Source of the DNA: Agrypnia vestita
Lineage: Eukaryota > Arthropoda > Insecta > Trichoptera > Phryganeidae
NCBI GenBank assembly: GCA_016648135.1
Contig: JADDOH010004264.1
Coordinates: 186,001 to 250,000 of the forward strand
Length of the DNA: 64,000 nt
Direction of reading: 5' to 3'
The notes under the pieces are model-generated. The model saw only the letters and a program-made list of their open reading frames with translations, had not been told where the DNA came from and made no database searches. Shown piece by piece: positions 22,770-33,414 of the stretch (the first letter of the stretch is position 1; the number at the start of each line of letters is the position of its first letter). Position numbers and translations under genes: made by a program.

Positions 22770-23318
22770 ATACAGGGTTATTTGGAAAACATTAATAACC
22801 TCGCAGGACTATATTCCTGCCTTAATTATAAGTCGAAAATGTTCAAGCTATCATGACCTATTATCAATAGTTATGGAGATACGCTACATCAAAGTTTACA
22901 TTTTTTTTTTTCAATATTTCTGACTTATATTTTGTAAAACGTTGGACTATCATTACAGTACCTCATATCGATTACGAACAATTCGTTTCAATACAATTTA
23001 AATAAAATCATAAAAACCCTGAAAAAATTCCAATTGGAATGTTTTCCAATTGGAATTCAAACGTTTTTATTTTTTTATTTGACTTGTGTTAAAGGGAATG
23101 AATTTTCGATATTCGATATAAGTTACCTACTGTAATGATAGTCCAACGTTTTACAAAGTATAAGTCAGAAATATTTTTAAAAAAAAATGCAACCTTTGAT
23201 GTCGCATATCTACTTAACTATTGATAACAGGTCGTAATAGCTTGAACATTTTCGACTCATAATCAGGGCAGGAATATAGTCCTGCGAGGTTATCAATGTT
23301 TTCCAAATAACCCTGTAT
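22770..23318. repeat. Foldback element, full copy (family 1), intron 2
   Basis: Ends TACAGGGTTATTTGGAAAAC and GTTTTCCAAATAACCCTGTA with long paired arms. The flanks read TA on both sides, fitting a TA target duplication. The interior includes 'ccaattggaa' twice at the centre. Confidence 0.88.
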
Positions 23319-23328
23319 AGCTACATAT

Positions 23329-23650
23329 GCTCTTGGGAGAAGTGCTTATAACCGAGTAGAGCGCAGAATGGCTCCTCTTAGTCGAGAACTGGCTGATTTG
23401 ACATTGTCTCATGACTATTTTGAGTCTCATTTGGACGACGTTGGGGTTACAATTAATGAACATTTAGAAAGATCCGATTTTGAGTTTGCCGAAAATATAT
23501 TAGCAGAGGTATGTAGCTCAATGGAAATTAATGATTATCATCATGTGTATATGTTGAGTACAGTGAACCAGATCTTCCTGATTTCTTGATTCTTCCAGAC
23601 ATTAAATGGTATTCAGAACAGGGGAAGGAAGGGGCTTAAAATTACTAAAC
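23329..23650 (+). pseudogene. Broken fragment of an insect transposon-associated protein
   Basis: From 23329 the frame reads LGRSAYNRVERRMAPLSREL and then HLDDVGVTINEHLE and FEFAENILAEV, which recalls a repeated uncharacterised protein family I have seen in insect and cnidarian genomes. After LAEVCSSMEINDYHH the match continues in another frame (YVEYSEPDLPD), so there is a frameshift. It abuts the foldback element directly. The family name and function are not established here. Confidence 0.45.
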
Positions 23651-24716
23651 TTCTGCTTACGTAATACTCGAATGGCCGCTCATAATTTTGACAGGAACCT
23701 GCAAAGTATTATGGACTTGCCGTGCGTAATTTAAACCCTGAATATTTTAGCCATTAAACATTAAGTCCGGCATAATAATCCCCACAAAATGGTTGGGGCA
23801 TTCGTTTCTCGTTTTGCGCGCGACTTCACAGCAAGCCGGCCGAGTAAACACTCCGTGAAGCGGTCAGTTGGGCGCCCAACAAGGCTTCTCTGTTCCAGCC
23901 ATTACACGCTTCGTTTAGCGGCGAGAACTGCGACTTAAGCCATGTGGTTTCACTGTGGTTTTCGGTACTAGAGGGGATATGTGTGCAAATCCGCGAAACC
24001 CATTCCGCTCGGGCATGTCGCATCAACACTACGCTCAGTGTTTCGGGTCGGGGACCATGTGACACGCGGTCTATTGCGTGTAACTAGCACCAAATGGGAC
24101 TCGACATATCTTGTCGGCGGAAAATGATCACCCGATGGTGTTACGTGTTATGTTGTACGAGTGACAGCTGCGGTATCTCATTTGGCGAAAACGGGGTTCC
24201 GCGCAATTCGAAATGTTTTTTTGGGTCGCAATTTCAAATTAACGAGGTTTTACTGTAGTAAATTGAATATTATTAAAAACAAGGTCCTTTTTGCAAATAA
24301 TTATTGTTTTCCAGACGTCGCGGAAATATATCGCCCTATGAGGTTATGATGATAGCCGCGTATCTGTTTATGTTAATGAGTTTATCGAAAAGTAAGAGGA
24401 GAAAAAAGGGGAGAATGCGAAATTATTTACTGCAAAGAGAAAGAAGGACGGACATTCTATGCGATCTTCGATCGATACAGCTCGATCAGTTCGAGAACGA
24501 TTCCGTTTCCCCGCATTGTCATCTTGACAGATACAGCGCATGCGTATTCACTTGTAAACATACCACGTGGTACTGACGCTCCGCGGAATGTTGCAGTGAG
24601 CACGTAGACTCTGTGCCGCGCGTGCTGTTGAGGGACAATTTGTCCCCTAGTGAATACATGGCTTTATTCTCACAAGAACTTCTTAAATATACCTACAATT
24701 AGACTAATATTTTAAT
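23651..24716. other. GC-richer intron 2 block, possible Harbinger-like remnant
   Basis: 23780-24130 is comparatively GC-rich but has no recognisable product. 24304-24576 (+) encodes RRKKGRMRNYLLQRERRTD and LCDLRSIQLDQFEND, loosely like the N-terminal region of Harbinger (HARBI1-type) nucleases, with no downstream catalytic part. 24250-24320 shares 'gtaaattgaatatta' and 'ggtcctttttgcaaata' with 38215-38275. Confidence 0.3.
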
Positions 24717-24774
24717 ATTCAAAGTATTTAACTGTTAATAGTTGCGGATATTTTATACGAACCGTATGTTTTTT

Positions 24775-24820
24775 CCGAGAAACGATTCTCGACGTTTCGT
24801 TGAATGCTTATTCAACGTCA
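24775..24820 (-). ncRNA. Hammerhead-like motif 4 (missing first box)
   Basis: Minus strand: stem GTTGAAT-AAGC-ATTCAAC, GAAAC and GTC are intact, but the CTGATGA box is replaced where the inverted end joins the endonuclease sequence. It should be inactive. Confidence 0.55.
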
Positions 24821-25368
24821 CGTTAGGTATGTTACGTCAACGTATGTCAGGTAGTGTAAAAGATAACACACCGTTCGAGTCTCCAGGTGTATACAGAGTG
24901 CCATGCGATTGTGGAGCGTTCTACATAGGACAAACCAAACGCAATATCGTACACGGTTGAAGGAAGATATTGGAGAAAATAAAAACAACAACCCTAATAT
25001 ATCAGCAATCTGCGAACATGCATCCAAAGGAAATCTCTGTCACTTCATCAGATTTGACAAGGCAAAAATCTTATCAACAGAACCGCACCTTATATACCCA
25101 GATTAGTGAGGGAATCCATTGAAATATACAAACATCCCAATTTCAATAAAGATGACAGTTACAAACTATCAAGTATTTGGCGCCCTGTTCTGACGACATT
25201 GATTCAACCCTTGAGAGACGTCGCAGTAAAGTCCGCCGACGTAACTAGTACATATTGCACACTGGCGACCTCTAATGTAGAAGTGAACACTCCACAATAA
25301 AGTGCATATAAATTACGCCCTCGAAAGCAGTAATCGGTCCGCCTTCTACCTCCGCGAGAAAAGGTCGT

Positions 25369-25415
25369 CCTCTTGATGACATTGAATAAGCATTCAACGA
25401 AACGTCGAGAATAGT
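25369..25415 (+). ncRNA. Hammerhead-like motif 5 (3' end of PLE copy 1)
   Basis: Plus strand: CTC, then TTGATGA (first C replaced by T), a spacer C, stem (A)TTGAAT-AAGC-ATTCAA(C), GAAAC-GTC, then GAG pairing with the upstream CTC. The order and spacing match the motif in PLE copy 2, where the box is intact. Confidence 0.65.
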
Positions 25416-25572
25416 TTCTCGGAAAAAACATACGGTTCATATAAAATATCCGCAACTATTTACAAATATGTCTAATGACTGTAATAACAACCTTAACTCT
25501 TTAATTCAAAGTATTACCTTGTGGTCAGACATTTTATCAAAGTTTTATTTATTTTAGTATAAATTACTTTTT

Positions 25573-25617
25573 TGTCTACCGGTTTTGAGACGTAACCCGT
25601 CTCTTCGTCAGGACAAC
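25573..25617 (-). ncRNA. Hammerhead-like motif 6
   Basis: Minus strand: CTGACGA, extra A, perfect stem GAGACG/CGTCTC with GGTTA loop, then AAAAC instead of GAAAC, followed by CGGTA. TTGTC before the core pairs with GACAA after it (5 bp). The G-to-A change would be expected to kill activity. The same motif type is motif 2. Confidence 0.6.
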
Positions 25618-25681
25618 CACTACACTAGCATGTAAATATCACTACACACCACAACCATAGTATTATTTACACACCAACACC

Positions 25682-26212
25682 CAGTGATGTACAAGATACC
25701 ATGTACAAAGTATCTGGAATACAAAATGCAAGATACATACTTTAAAATCAAGAATTTCAAATACCAGATACAAATAACTTTCTGGAATGGTATTTGAAAT
25801 ACTAGATTCAAAATACGTATCTTCCAAATACTTTTTAAAGATAAAATCCTTTTGTAATAAAAAACATTTTATTGAATGTACCTAAGTTTATTTTTTACGT
25901 GAATTATTTACGAATAAAACGCGTTGATCGCGCAAATGTGACAAAATAAAATATTATATTTTTAAGGTTTTAATTGAGACTTAAGTAAAACCAGTTCTTC
26001 AAACATTTTGTCGCTCATTTTTCTTCGATGAGGTCTCATTATAGGTACATCATTGGAAAAAAGTATCTTATCAATATTAGTATTTACAAAATACTAAGAT
26101 ACCAAATGAATGTATCTAAATACAAAATACAAGATGAATATTCAAAAAATTATTTCAGATACAAGATGAAAATACGTATTTTGTATCTTATCTTAGATAA
26201 GTCACATCTTTG
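25682..26212. mobile_element. Nonautonomous hAT-like element with 8-bp target duplication
   Basis: Perfect 8-base duplication CCAACACC at 25674-25681 and 26213-26220. The ends are CAGTGATGT on the left and ACATCTTTG on the right, which pair imperfectly. The subterminal regions are filled with variants of 'gtatttgaaatac' and 'aaatacaagata', as in many short hAT derivatives. No transposase. It is inserted in PLE-related sequence in intron 2, so it is younger than that sequence. Confidence 0.8.
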
Positions 26213-26220
26213 CCAACACC

Positions 26221-26754
26221 TTCATAAAATATTATTTACATCCGTTTTACTCTAACTAAAGGGCAACATGAGTTTCAACTAAGTTTCTTATCAAAAAGGA
26301 TTAAGAATTAAAGTAGAGAAAAGAGGGAGACGGGGTGGGGTCTATAGGAGTGTTAACAAATCTTGGGTTTTACCTGATAATTTTAAGTCAAACAATTTTA
26401 AATAAAACAAAGGCGATATCTCCCCTCATACACCACTCACTCCCCCAGATATATTTTCTACACCGTATATCAGATCAGACCCAAATTTTACATAATTTTT
26501 CTTTAGCATCCGGTAAAAAACACAAGTTACATGTACCCACCCCCTTTACACCTCTTCGTCCATCGGATATATTTTCCATACAAATGTACACAGTATAACA
26601 AATCTGACTCAAATTTTGCATACTAATCTACACCGTTGTAAGATAATACTATTCGGTCCATATTTTCGTAGAGATTAGAGCAACAATAAAAAAATTTGGT
26701 GTGTTTACTTATGCATTAGAAATTATAATTCTTTGGCAAACGTAAAATAAACAG
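26221..26754. other. Intron 2 spacer
   Basis: Contains two diverged pieces like the 47.4-48.4 kb tandem unit ('gatatattttcta', 'cagatcagacccaaatttta'). An 87-codon + frame across them has no domain. Confidence 0.45.
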
Positions 26755-27015
26755 CAAATCATTTCTCACAGCACAACCGCAAATGTACAACGAGATACAG
26801 AACTATTGAAATGAACACGCCGCAAGAACTGGCAACTAAAGAGATATCCGCAGATTGTAGATCGCTGTTTTACGTCGGCAAAAAGAAGGGAGTTATTCAG
26901 CACAGCGGCGACCGAGATTAAAAACCACCGGGACGATTTCTCTGAGTGACGATAATAAAGTTATAAACAGATTTGTATAAAATAACTTCGTGGTGTGAAA
27001 ACTTCCATCTCCCTC
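26755..27015 (+). repeat. Dispersed repeat family O, next to exon 3
   Basis: Shares 'cagaactattgaa', 'aactaaagaga', 'tccgcagatt' and 'gataataaagtta' in the same order with 40795-41045. It ends about 60 bases before the exon 3 acceptor, so it contributes sequence close to the branch-point region. Confidence 0.6.
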
Positions 27016-27072
27016 AATAAGCCTATAGAGGTACAACTTCAAAAATGTTAACTGAACGTCTTTTTGTTTCAG

Positions 27073-27582
27073 GTTTGGTTTCAGAACCGCCGTGCCAAGT
27101 TCCGACGCAACGAGCGCTCAGCACTAAGCAGTCGCCGCTCGCCTAATTTGGCATCATCGTCGATTCCTCTCACTCCTTGCGAACGCCCGATACCACCGCG
27201 GATGCCTTCAGACCTGACGCAGACCAAGCCCCAGCACCCCTGGCTGGCCCAGCAAGCCCCAGCGCCCTCCACGGACCAAATTTTGAACCTGAACATCAAC
27301 CATCCCTTGGGATATTACCAAAACGAGTACCTCATGAACCAGCAGCATCACAATTCGTTCATTTCTGATCCCCAAGCGATCGGGACGTATAACAGGAGTA
27401 TCGCTTCTGGTGGAGTTTTTGGCAATGGTGTTTCTGGAACCGGTTCCAGGGTTTTCATGGGACATTACGGACACTATCCTGGGTCTGGAGTTCCGGTTTC
27501 GACGCATCAGTATAACGTTAATTGTGGAGGTATTGCAAATTGGAGGCTTAGGGAATTAGGATTGAACGCAATGCAGTTTTGA
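27073..27582 (+). CDS. Prrx: Paired-like homeobox protein (Prrx group), exon 3
   Basis: Starts after the acceptor TTTTTGTTTCAG and continues the homeodomain at position 47: VWFQNRRAKFRRNER, with W48, F49, Q50, N51 and R53, the invariant recognition-helix residues; Q50 places it in the paired-like class. Residues about 329-342 finish the domain. A Ser/Pro-rich linker, then Gln/Asn and Gly-rich stretches follow. The last residues GGIANWRLRELGLNAMQF resemble the OAR motif (PRRX form SIANLRLKAKEYSL), shifted to the extreme C-terminus. The exon encodes 169 residues and stops at TGA 27580-27582. The joined protein is 497 residues, roughly twice vertebrate PRRX1, mainly because of the long linker in exon 2. 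Confidence 0.95.
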   Translation, partial: VWFQNRRAKFRRNERSALSSRRSPNLASSSIPLTPCERPIPPRMPSDLTQTKPQHPWLAQQAPAPSTDQILNLNINHPLGYYQNEYLMNQQHHNSFISDPQAIGTYNRSIASGGVFGNGVSGTGSRVFMGHYGHYPGSGVPVSTHQYNVNCGGIANWRLRELGLNAMQF

Positions 27583-27667
27583 TAAGTCGTAAAATTTAAA
27601 GTCCGGTTCAATGACATTACAATGTGCAGAACCCTAATTTTGTAAATATAATATTTTGTGATGTTGC

Positions 27668-27673
27668 AATAAA
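27668..27673 (+). promoter_or_regulatory. Poly(A) signal of the homeobox gene
   Basis: AATAAA lies 86 bases after the stop codon, so the minimal 3' UTR would be about 110 bases. Further AATAAA-like hexamers near 27885 and 28110 could serve longer isoforms. Confidence 0.6.
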
Positions 27674-27699
27674 GAGTTTTAGGATTCGAGTTCAAACAT

Positions 27700-28124
27700 T
27701 AAACTAAAATTGACGATTCTAACGAAATTTTTATCCTTGCAGAGACGTGATAAAACGCAACGTATTGCCCGATAGTCTGTCCATCACGGCTTTCAATTAA
27801 TAGGTAAATAAATTTAAAAGAACTGGACTGCGACTAGATCTCGACTAAACGGCTACGTAGAAGTTTTTATAATCCTCAATTATTTAATAAATAAAGAAAA
27901 ATAGAGTGTCACAAAATTTCGATCCATCGATAAACTCACATTATTTCATATCAATTTCTCAAAATTTCTATTATCCATTATGTTATGAGATTAATTGAAA
28001 AGTACGCAAGAACGCAAGCAAGTAAGCGAGTTACCTATCGTCTATTTAGTTATCAGGTTAACTGAAAAGTACCTACTTAATTGGTGTGATGTCGATCAAC
28101 GAAGTTTGAGAATAAACTAAAAAA
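27700..28124. other. Downstream of the homeobox gene
   Basis: AT-rich sequence, possibly longer 3' UTR. No gene recognised. Confidence 0.5.
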
Positions 28125-28290
28125 AAAAATAATAAAACTAACACACGCCAAAACAAAAACAGGACAATCCCGACTAATTTGCAACGGACTAAAACTATAC
28201 AATGACCTGTCACAACAGACCAAACAACTGACCACTGACAAATTCAAAACAGATGTGACAAAAATGCTAAAACTCGGCCAACTATAAGAA
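28125..28290 (+). mobile_element. LINE C-terminal remnant
   Basis: A plus-strand frame reads ICNGLKLYNDLSQQTKQLTT followed by KFKTDVTKMLKLGQL and a stop, the typical last segment of Jockey/CR1-type reverse transcriptase proteins (G-x-K-L-YN-x-L ... FK). Only about 50 codons remain. Confidence 0.55.
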
Positions 28291-28641
28291 AATGACTTTG
28301 TATCTAAATTTTATTATTATTATTTCTTATATTGAATCATGTAAAAATGTTATCCATAAACCTCTTAGGTTTCCATTATATTTTAAATAAAAAGAAAAAA
28401 AAAATTTTTTTTTGACAATTTCGAAAAGTCTTTAACATTTAAAAGATTTTTTTCAATGAACATCCCGTACGCGTTGCCATTTTCTTGCAATATATGAATA
28501 CCTACGTTTGTTTCATAATTACCATTATAAAAGACTATACCAAGTTGGCAGCTATTGTTTGTTTTATGTTTCTATGCGTCATGGTAGACGGGGGGTACAG
28601 ATATTGAGAAATTAGATGTAAGATTAAAGGATATTGAGATT

Positions 28642-29700
28642 TATTTAACTGTAATTTCGGATATTTTATACGCACCGTATGTATTACCGAGATGCGAATC
28701 TCGACGTTTCGTTGAATACTTATCCAACGTCATCAGGAGGACGACCTTTACCCGTGGAGGTGGAGGTCGGACTGATTAGATGCTGCTTTCTAGTGCGTAA
28801 ATTGTATGCACTTTGTTGTGGAGTGTTCTCTTCTTCTACAATAGAGGTCGCCAGTGTGAAATGTGTACTAGTTACATCGGCGGATTTTACTGCGACTTCT
28901 CTCAAGGGTTGAATCAATGTCGTTAGAACAGGGCGCCAAATACACTTGATAGTTTGTAACTGTCATCTCTATTGAAATTGGGATGTTTGTATATTTCGAT
29001 GGACTCCCTCACTAGTCTGGGTATAAGGTACGGTTCTGTTGATAAGATTTTTGCATTGTCAAATCTGATGAAGTGACAGAGATTCCCTTTGGATGCATGT
29101 TCGCAGATTCCCGATGTATAGGAGTTGTTGTTTTTAATTGCTCCAATGTGTTCCTTCAATCGTGTAGCGATATTGCGTTTGGTTTGTTCTATGTAGAAAG
29201 CTCCACAATCGCATGGCACTCTGTATACACCTGGAGACTGGAACGGTGTGTTATCTTTTACACTGCCTAACATACGTGAGATCGAACTATGGGGGCTGAA
29301 AACTGTTATATTTAATTTCAGCAACACCCGGCCGATTTTGTCAGTAAGACCTCTGTTGTAAGGTAAATATGCTTTATTTCTTGGAATATCACATATGCTA
29401 GATCGTTTTCTTGATGTCCGTACGTTCGGGGAGTATCCGATAGCTATGATCCTGCACTGTTTTTCTTTCTGTGATGCGAGGTTTTGTGTAAGTACCTGTT
29501 CGTGTGTGTCGGTTTTCTGTATACAATGTGTCCCAGACTGCCGTCCTCTCTTCGTTGCACTTGAACGCCTAAGAATGCTAATTTTTCATCCTTTTCAACC
29601 TCCATGGTGAATTTGATATGTGGATGTTGGCCATTTAAATGTTCTAAAAAGTTATTGAGCGCTTCACGTCCGTGTGTGTAAATAACAACCTTAACTTTTT
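28642..29700 (-). mobile_element. Penelope-like element, truncated copy 2
   Basis: A perfect 12-bp duplication GATATTGAGATT flanks it at 28630-28641 and 29701-29712. On the minus strand the first 240 bases encode the end of a PLE reverse transcriptase (LNGQHPHIKFTMEVEKDEKL, FLGVQVQRREDGSLG and VYRKPTHTNRYLH). After a frameshift comes the GIY-YIG endonuclease (GVYRVPCDCGAFYIEQTKRN, with YIG changed to YIE, then RLKEHIG, ICEHASKGNLCHFIRFDNAK and RESIEIYKHPNF). The 3' end carries a hammerhead-like motif with an intact first box. It is 5'-truncated at the duplication, so it inserted as a partial copy and later decayed. Confidence 0.9.
28700..28739 (-). ncRNA. Hammerhead-like motif 7 (3' end of PLE copy 2)
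   Basis: Minus strand: CTC, CTGATGA, spacer C, 7-bp stem GTTGGAT/ATTCAAC with one G-U pair and AAGT loop, GAAAC, GTC, then GAG pairing with the first CTC. All hammerhead core boxes are intact. Stem III is only the self-complementary ACGT, so cleavage would need two copies to dimerise. Confidence 0.72.
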
Positions 29701-29712
29701 GATATTGAGATT

Positions 29713-30611
29713 CTGTAATATAGTTGTAAATGTGTAAAAGTTTAAACAATTTCTCGTGTATGCATTTCTGATATCGATCAATAAAGTACGTGTATATATA
29801 CAATTTACATAAGATAAAGTGCGCTATTTTAAGTATTAGTTAACAAACAATTTGGAAAAAGATGGATTGAATTGGATATTTTGATAAAATTCCTAGTATC
29901 TAAAAATTGAAATACGACGATTTAATAACGATTCTTAGAAATAAAAAACACATTTCTAATGTTAAAAGATTTTTTTTATATGTGACTTTAAAATATTTAT
30001 TGGAAACACTTCGGGCTCTAAACACTTTTTGTTTAAATCAATATAATGTAAATAATTAGATTTGTTTATTATATCTTACCTAGCATTTACATTAAATATG
30101 TATAGTGGACAATAAAAATGCCATTGATGTCGATTTTCTTTCAATTGAAAGGTTGTTCAATTTGTACTTTTTTTATATAGTTACGTGCTTTAAAAATTAG
30201 CAATTAGTTTAATTAATAAATATTGATGTGTATTTAAGTTGTCGTAAATGTATATTTGAGACCGTGCAATAAAAACGTATAAAAGCAATTATGTCATTAT
30301 TTACTGTTTTCTTAAATTAAGTATCTCAAATCCTGTCTGTCTGTTCACGCCTCTTCAATACACATACCTATACCATAAAAAATAATTTCTTTGTCTCTCT
30401 GTTTGTCTGTCCATAACTTCCTGTAACGTTCGTAACTTATTTTATAAAAACTTTCTTTATTTTTTCCCCTTTTTAATTTTTTTTCATTAATTTTTTGTAT
30501 TTTTCGTCTTTATTATTTTGCTTTTTCTTTTTTTAAAAAATAAAAAATACTTATTTTTAGGAACCGACATTTATAAGTACCTACCGTTATTTTTGACGGG
30601 TTGCAGCAAGT
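29713..30611. other. Intergenic spacer
   Basis: AT-rich. Short pyrimidine-rich 'ctgtctgtctgtt'-type stretches at 30330-30420 resemble the lead-in of the 47.4 kb tandem element. No gene. Confidence 0.5.
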
Positions 30612-31162
30612 GTTATAGAGTGTTATTTGAAAAACATTAATTATCTCGCAGGACTATATTCCTGCTTTGATTATAAATCGAAAATGTTCAAACTACCATG
30701 ACCTAATATCAATAGCTATGGAGATATGCAACATAAAAGATTACATTTTTTTAATATTTCTGACTTATTTTTTGTCAAACGTTGGACTATCATTACAGTA
30801 GGTAACTTATATCGAATATCGAAAATTCATTCCCTTGAATACAAGTCGAATAAAATAATAAAACCTTCGAATTCCAACTGAAAAACGTTCCAATTGGAAT
30901 TTCTGCATGGTTTTTATCATTTTATTTAAAGTTGTATTGAAAATAAAGAATTTTTCGTAATCAATATAAGTTACTGCAATGATAGTCCAACGTTTTGTAA
31001 AAAAAAGTCAGAAATATTGAAAAAAAATTGCAAACTTTGATATTGAATAACTTCATGACTATTGACATTAGGTCATGGTTGCTTTAACAATTTTGACTCA
31101 TAATCAAGGCATGTATATTATAGTCCTACATGGTTATTAATATTTTTCAAATAAGCCTGTAC
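30612..31162. repeat. Foldback element, full but diverged (family 1)
   Basis: Left end 'gagtgttatttgaaaaacat' and right end 'tatttttcaaataagcctgt' are imperfect inverted partners. The body is collinear with 22770-23318. More substitutions suggest greater age. Confidence 0.8.
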
Positions 31163-31277
31163 ATTCTTCCAAATTTGTAATAGGAACATGATTTATTATT
31201 TAGATTATGTTTTTTAATAAACTTATTTAGAAAAACTAAAATAATCAAATTTCAACACAAAGTAACCTGCCACATCA

Positions 31278-31340
31278 ATTTATATATATATAATATAGAT
31301 ATATATATATATATATATATAGATATATAATATATATATG
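31278..31340. repeat. (TA)n microsatellite
   Basis: About 60 bases of TA dinucleotides with a few GATA interruptions. Confidence 0.85.
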
Positions 31341-33414
31341 TGTCTAGATTCATTTCATTGGATATTTTTTATAAGATCTGTCGACTTAAGTAGGTAACTA
31401 TTTATAACGTCCATTTTTATACAAAATTATTTTTATTAATAATAATAAAATACTTTGTATAAAACCATTACTTATTGAATTATCAACATATTTCCTGGCA
31501 AACGGTCCTTTCATTAGGATACAATATATATCTAATAAAAATTAAAATTTGACGATAAAAAAATATATATATGAAAGTTGAATTAAGAAATAATGTGAAT
31601 AAAAAATTATGATAACTTTTAAAAATTAAGGTACTTTTTGCAAAAAGGACTTGGTTATTTATAATATTGTTTACTTGTTCGAATTACACTGGAATTACAA
31701 CACTAGACTACTTGAGTATGACACGCAATCAGCGCGTGGCTCAGGCAACAAGCAAGCACCGAATTACACGTCTTATCATTTTTATATTAAATTCAAATAA
31801 ATTCAATTTAAAAAATAAATGATTTTGTGTTCATGAATTTTCAGCTTCAAAATCCTTCAATTCAAATCTAGTTTCAAATTTAATTATTGATGAATGGACC
31901 AATGACCAATAGTAGTTTTATAAAAAACTATTTTCTTTTGATTAAAATATAAATAATTTCACCAAAAAGTTATTGGTTTTATTAAAGAACAAAATTATTT
32001 TATTCGAAAGCTTTCATTGGCAAACCTATAGTAGAATATCATTACATCTAATTACGTAGTTATCATTTCAAAAGTTCAACTATTATCTCTTTACGTTGCT
32101 TGAAATCTTTGATACCTACTATTTTATGGCTTGTTTTTGCGACGAGAAATTGATAAACCCGGCCTTAATGGTCGACCCTAAACGACACGCCGGGGAAATT
32201 AAGTTGGTAGATAAAGGAAGAAACTTCCAGATTTTGCGCTGTTTTTGTAATTGACCCAATAGATGGCGAGGCAATCAGTGTCGTTTCTAAAATGGAGCAA
32301 TTGGAAGTGTTTATTATTCCAGATGTCATTAAAAAAAAATAATGCTCTCTATAATCTACTAGCTATAACCCTTCGAAAATGATGTACTGTTACTATCTCA
32401 GAGTGTTAGAATAGCGCCATCTAGCGTAAATGATGGACATTATTACACAGAGAATTATATATTTTTTTGATTTTTATGCCTCATTATTTTATGAACCTTG
32501 TAATTAGCATCTGGTACCGTTAGTGACTGGCATTGTTACGAAGAGAATTATGTATTTTGATCTTTCCGTTCTCCCGAATTGGAAAATTTTACTTCCGGGA
32601 CTAGATTAACTATCCAAAGTGGGGAAAATGCAAAGAGAATAGAGCGTCATACACTTTTATTCTGACATATACTTCTCACCTCATCTACGTTCCTACACCT
32701 TCTCACAGAAGCTTGTCGATTGTTGAGTACCTATACGACAGGGGCGTGCAGTGGGAACATCGCAGCATAACTTTTACGTAACCAATTATTAGGAAAAAAA
32801 TCGGAATACAGCATACATTACGTAATTTTTCTATTACAATTATTATTATAGTATTCATATTTTGATATATCATAATAATCTGTCGCATAAATATTTAATT
32901 TCTATTTTTTTTCCAAAATACACGCTACCAAAAGTCATGCTTCAATGTTTTCACCGCACGCGCCTGCTATACAGTATGCTTGAATATCTGTTTTTCTTGG
33001 TAGGTATTGATATGTCTTCCAATGACGATGATGATGACGTATTGCTGATTAAATCTGCTAGAATTAATGTTACGCCAGTTCTTACACAAGATCTGCTGAG
33101 TACTTAAAAACACAATTAACATAATTCTTCAATCAAAAAAAATTCAAGCGACCAAAACAAAAAAGGAACTAATTGCGTACAGAAAATTTATTAAAATCTT
33201 ACGCAAACATTTTTGCGAACGAAACCTCAAATTAAGGCCAGCATTATATTAGCCTTGTGACGTTTGGAGTGGGGGGAATTGTAAAGACGTTGTACTTCGC
33301 GGGGGTTTGGCTTTATTATTTTATTCGAATGAAAAAATCGGGATTCGTTTTTTAATGAATAAATTCTGCTACAGTACAGGAAGAACGTGGCAACTTTAAA
33401 AAAAAATAAACTGA
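31341..33414. other. Intergenic spacer
   Basis: No host gene. 32330-32530 shares scattered phrases with 39640-39950 in inverse orientation (for example 'cattattacacagaga' against 'acaatgtccgtc'-type pieces), hinting at another old repeat. The piece 'ggggcgtgcagtgggaacat' near 32740 resembles 'gggacgtgcagtgagaac' at 60940. Confidence 0.4.

Larger units (their letters stand above)
24729..25503 (+). mobile_element. Penelope-like element, truncated copy 1
   Basis: It is bounded by a perfect 12-bp direct repeat, ATTCAAAGTATT, at 24717-24728 and 25504-25515. The plus strand encodes a GIY-YIG endonuclease in pieces: GVYRVPCDCGAFYIGQTKRN (intact GVY and YIG), a frameshift, RTRLKEDIGENKNNN, then ICEHASKGNLCHFIRFDKAK, and in the next frame RESIEIYKHPNF. 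The reverse transcriptase is missing. Both ends carry copies of the same 3' end sequence in opposite orientation (24740-24820 inverted, 25370-25456 direct), a known PLE arrangement. It lies sense in intron 2. It is dead because of shifts and truncation. Confidence 0.88.

Noticed and set aside
27081..27507. Minus- and alternate-frame open frames over exon 3
   Set aside because: They are shadows of the homeodomain-coding exon and have no domain of their own.
29395..29610. Plus-strand frame opposite PLE copy 2
   Set aside because: The minus strand carries the recognisable reverse transcriptase and endonuclease sequence.
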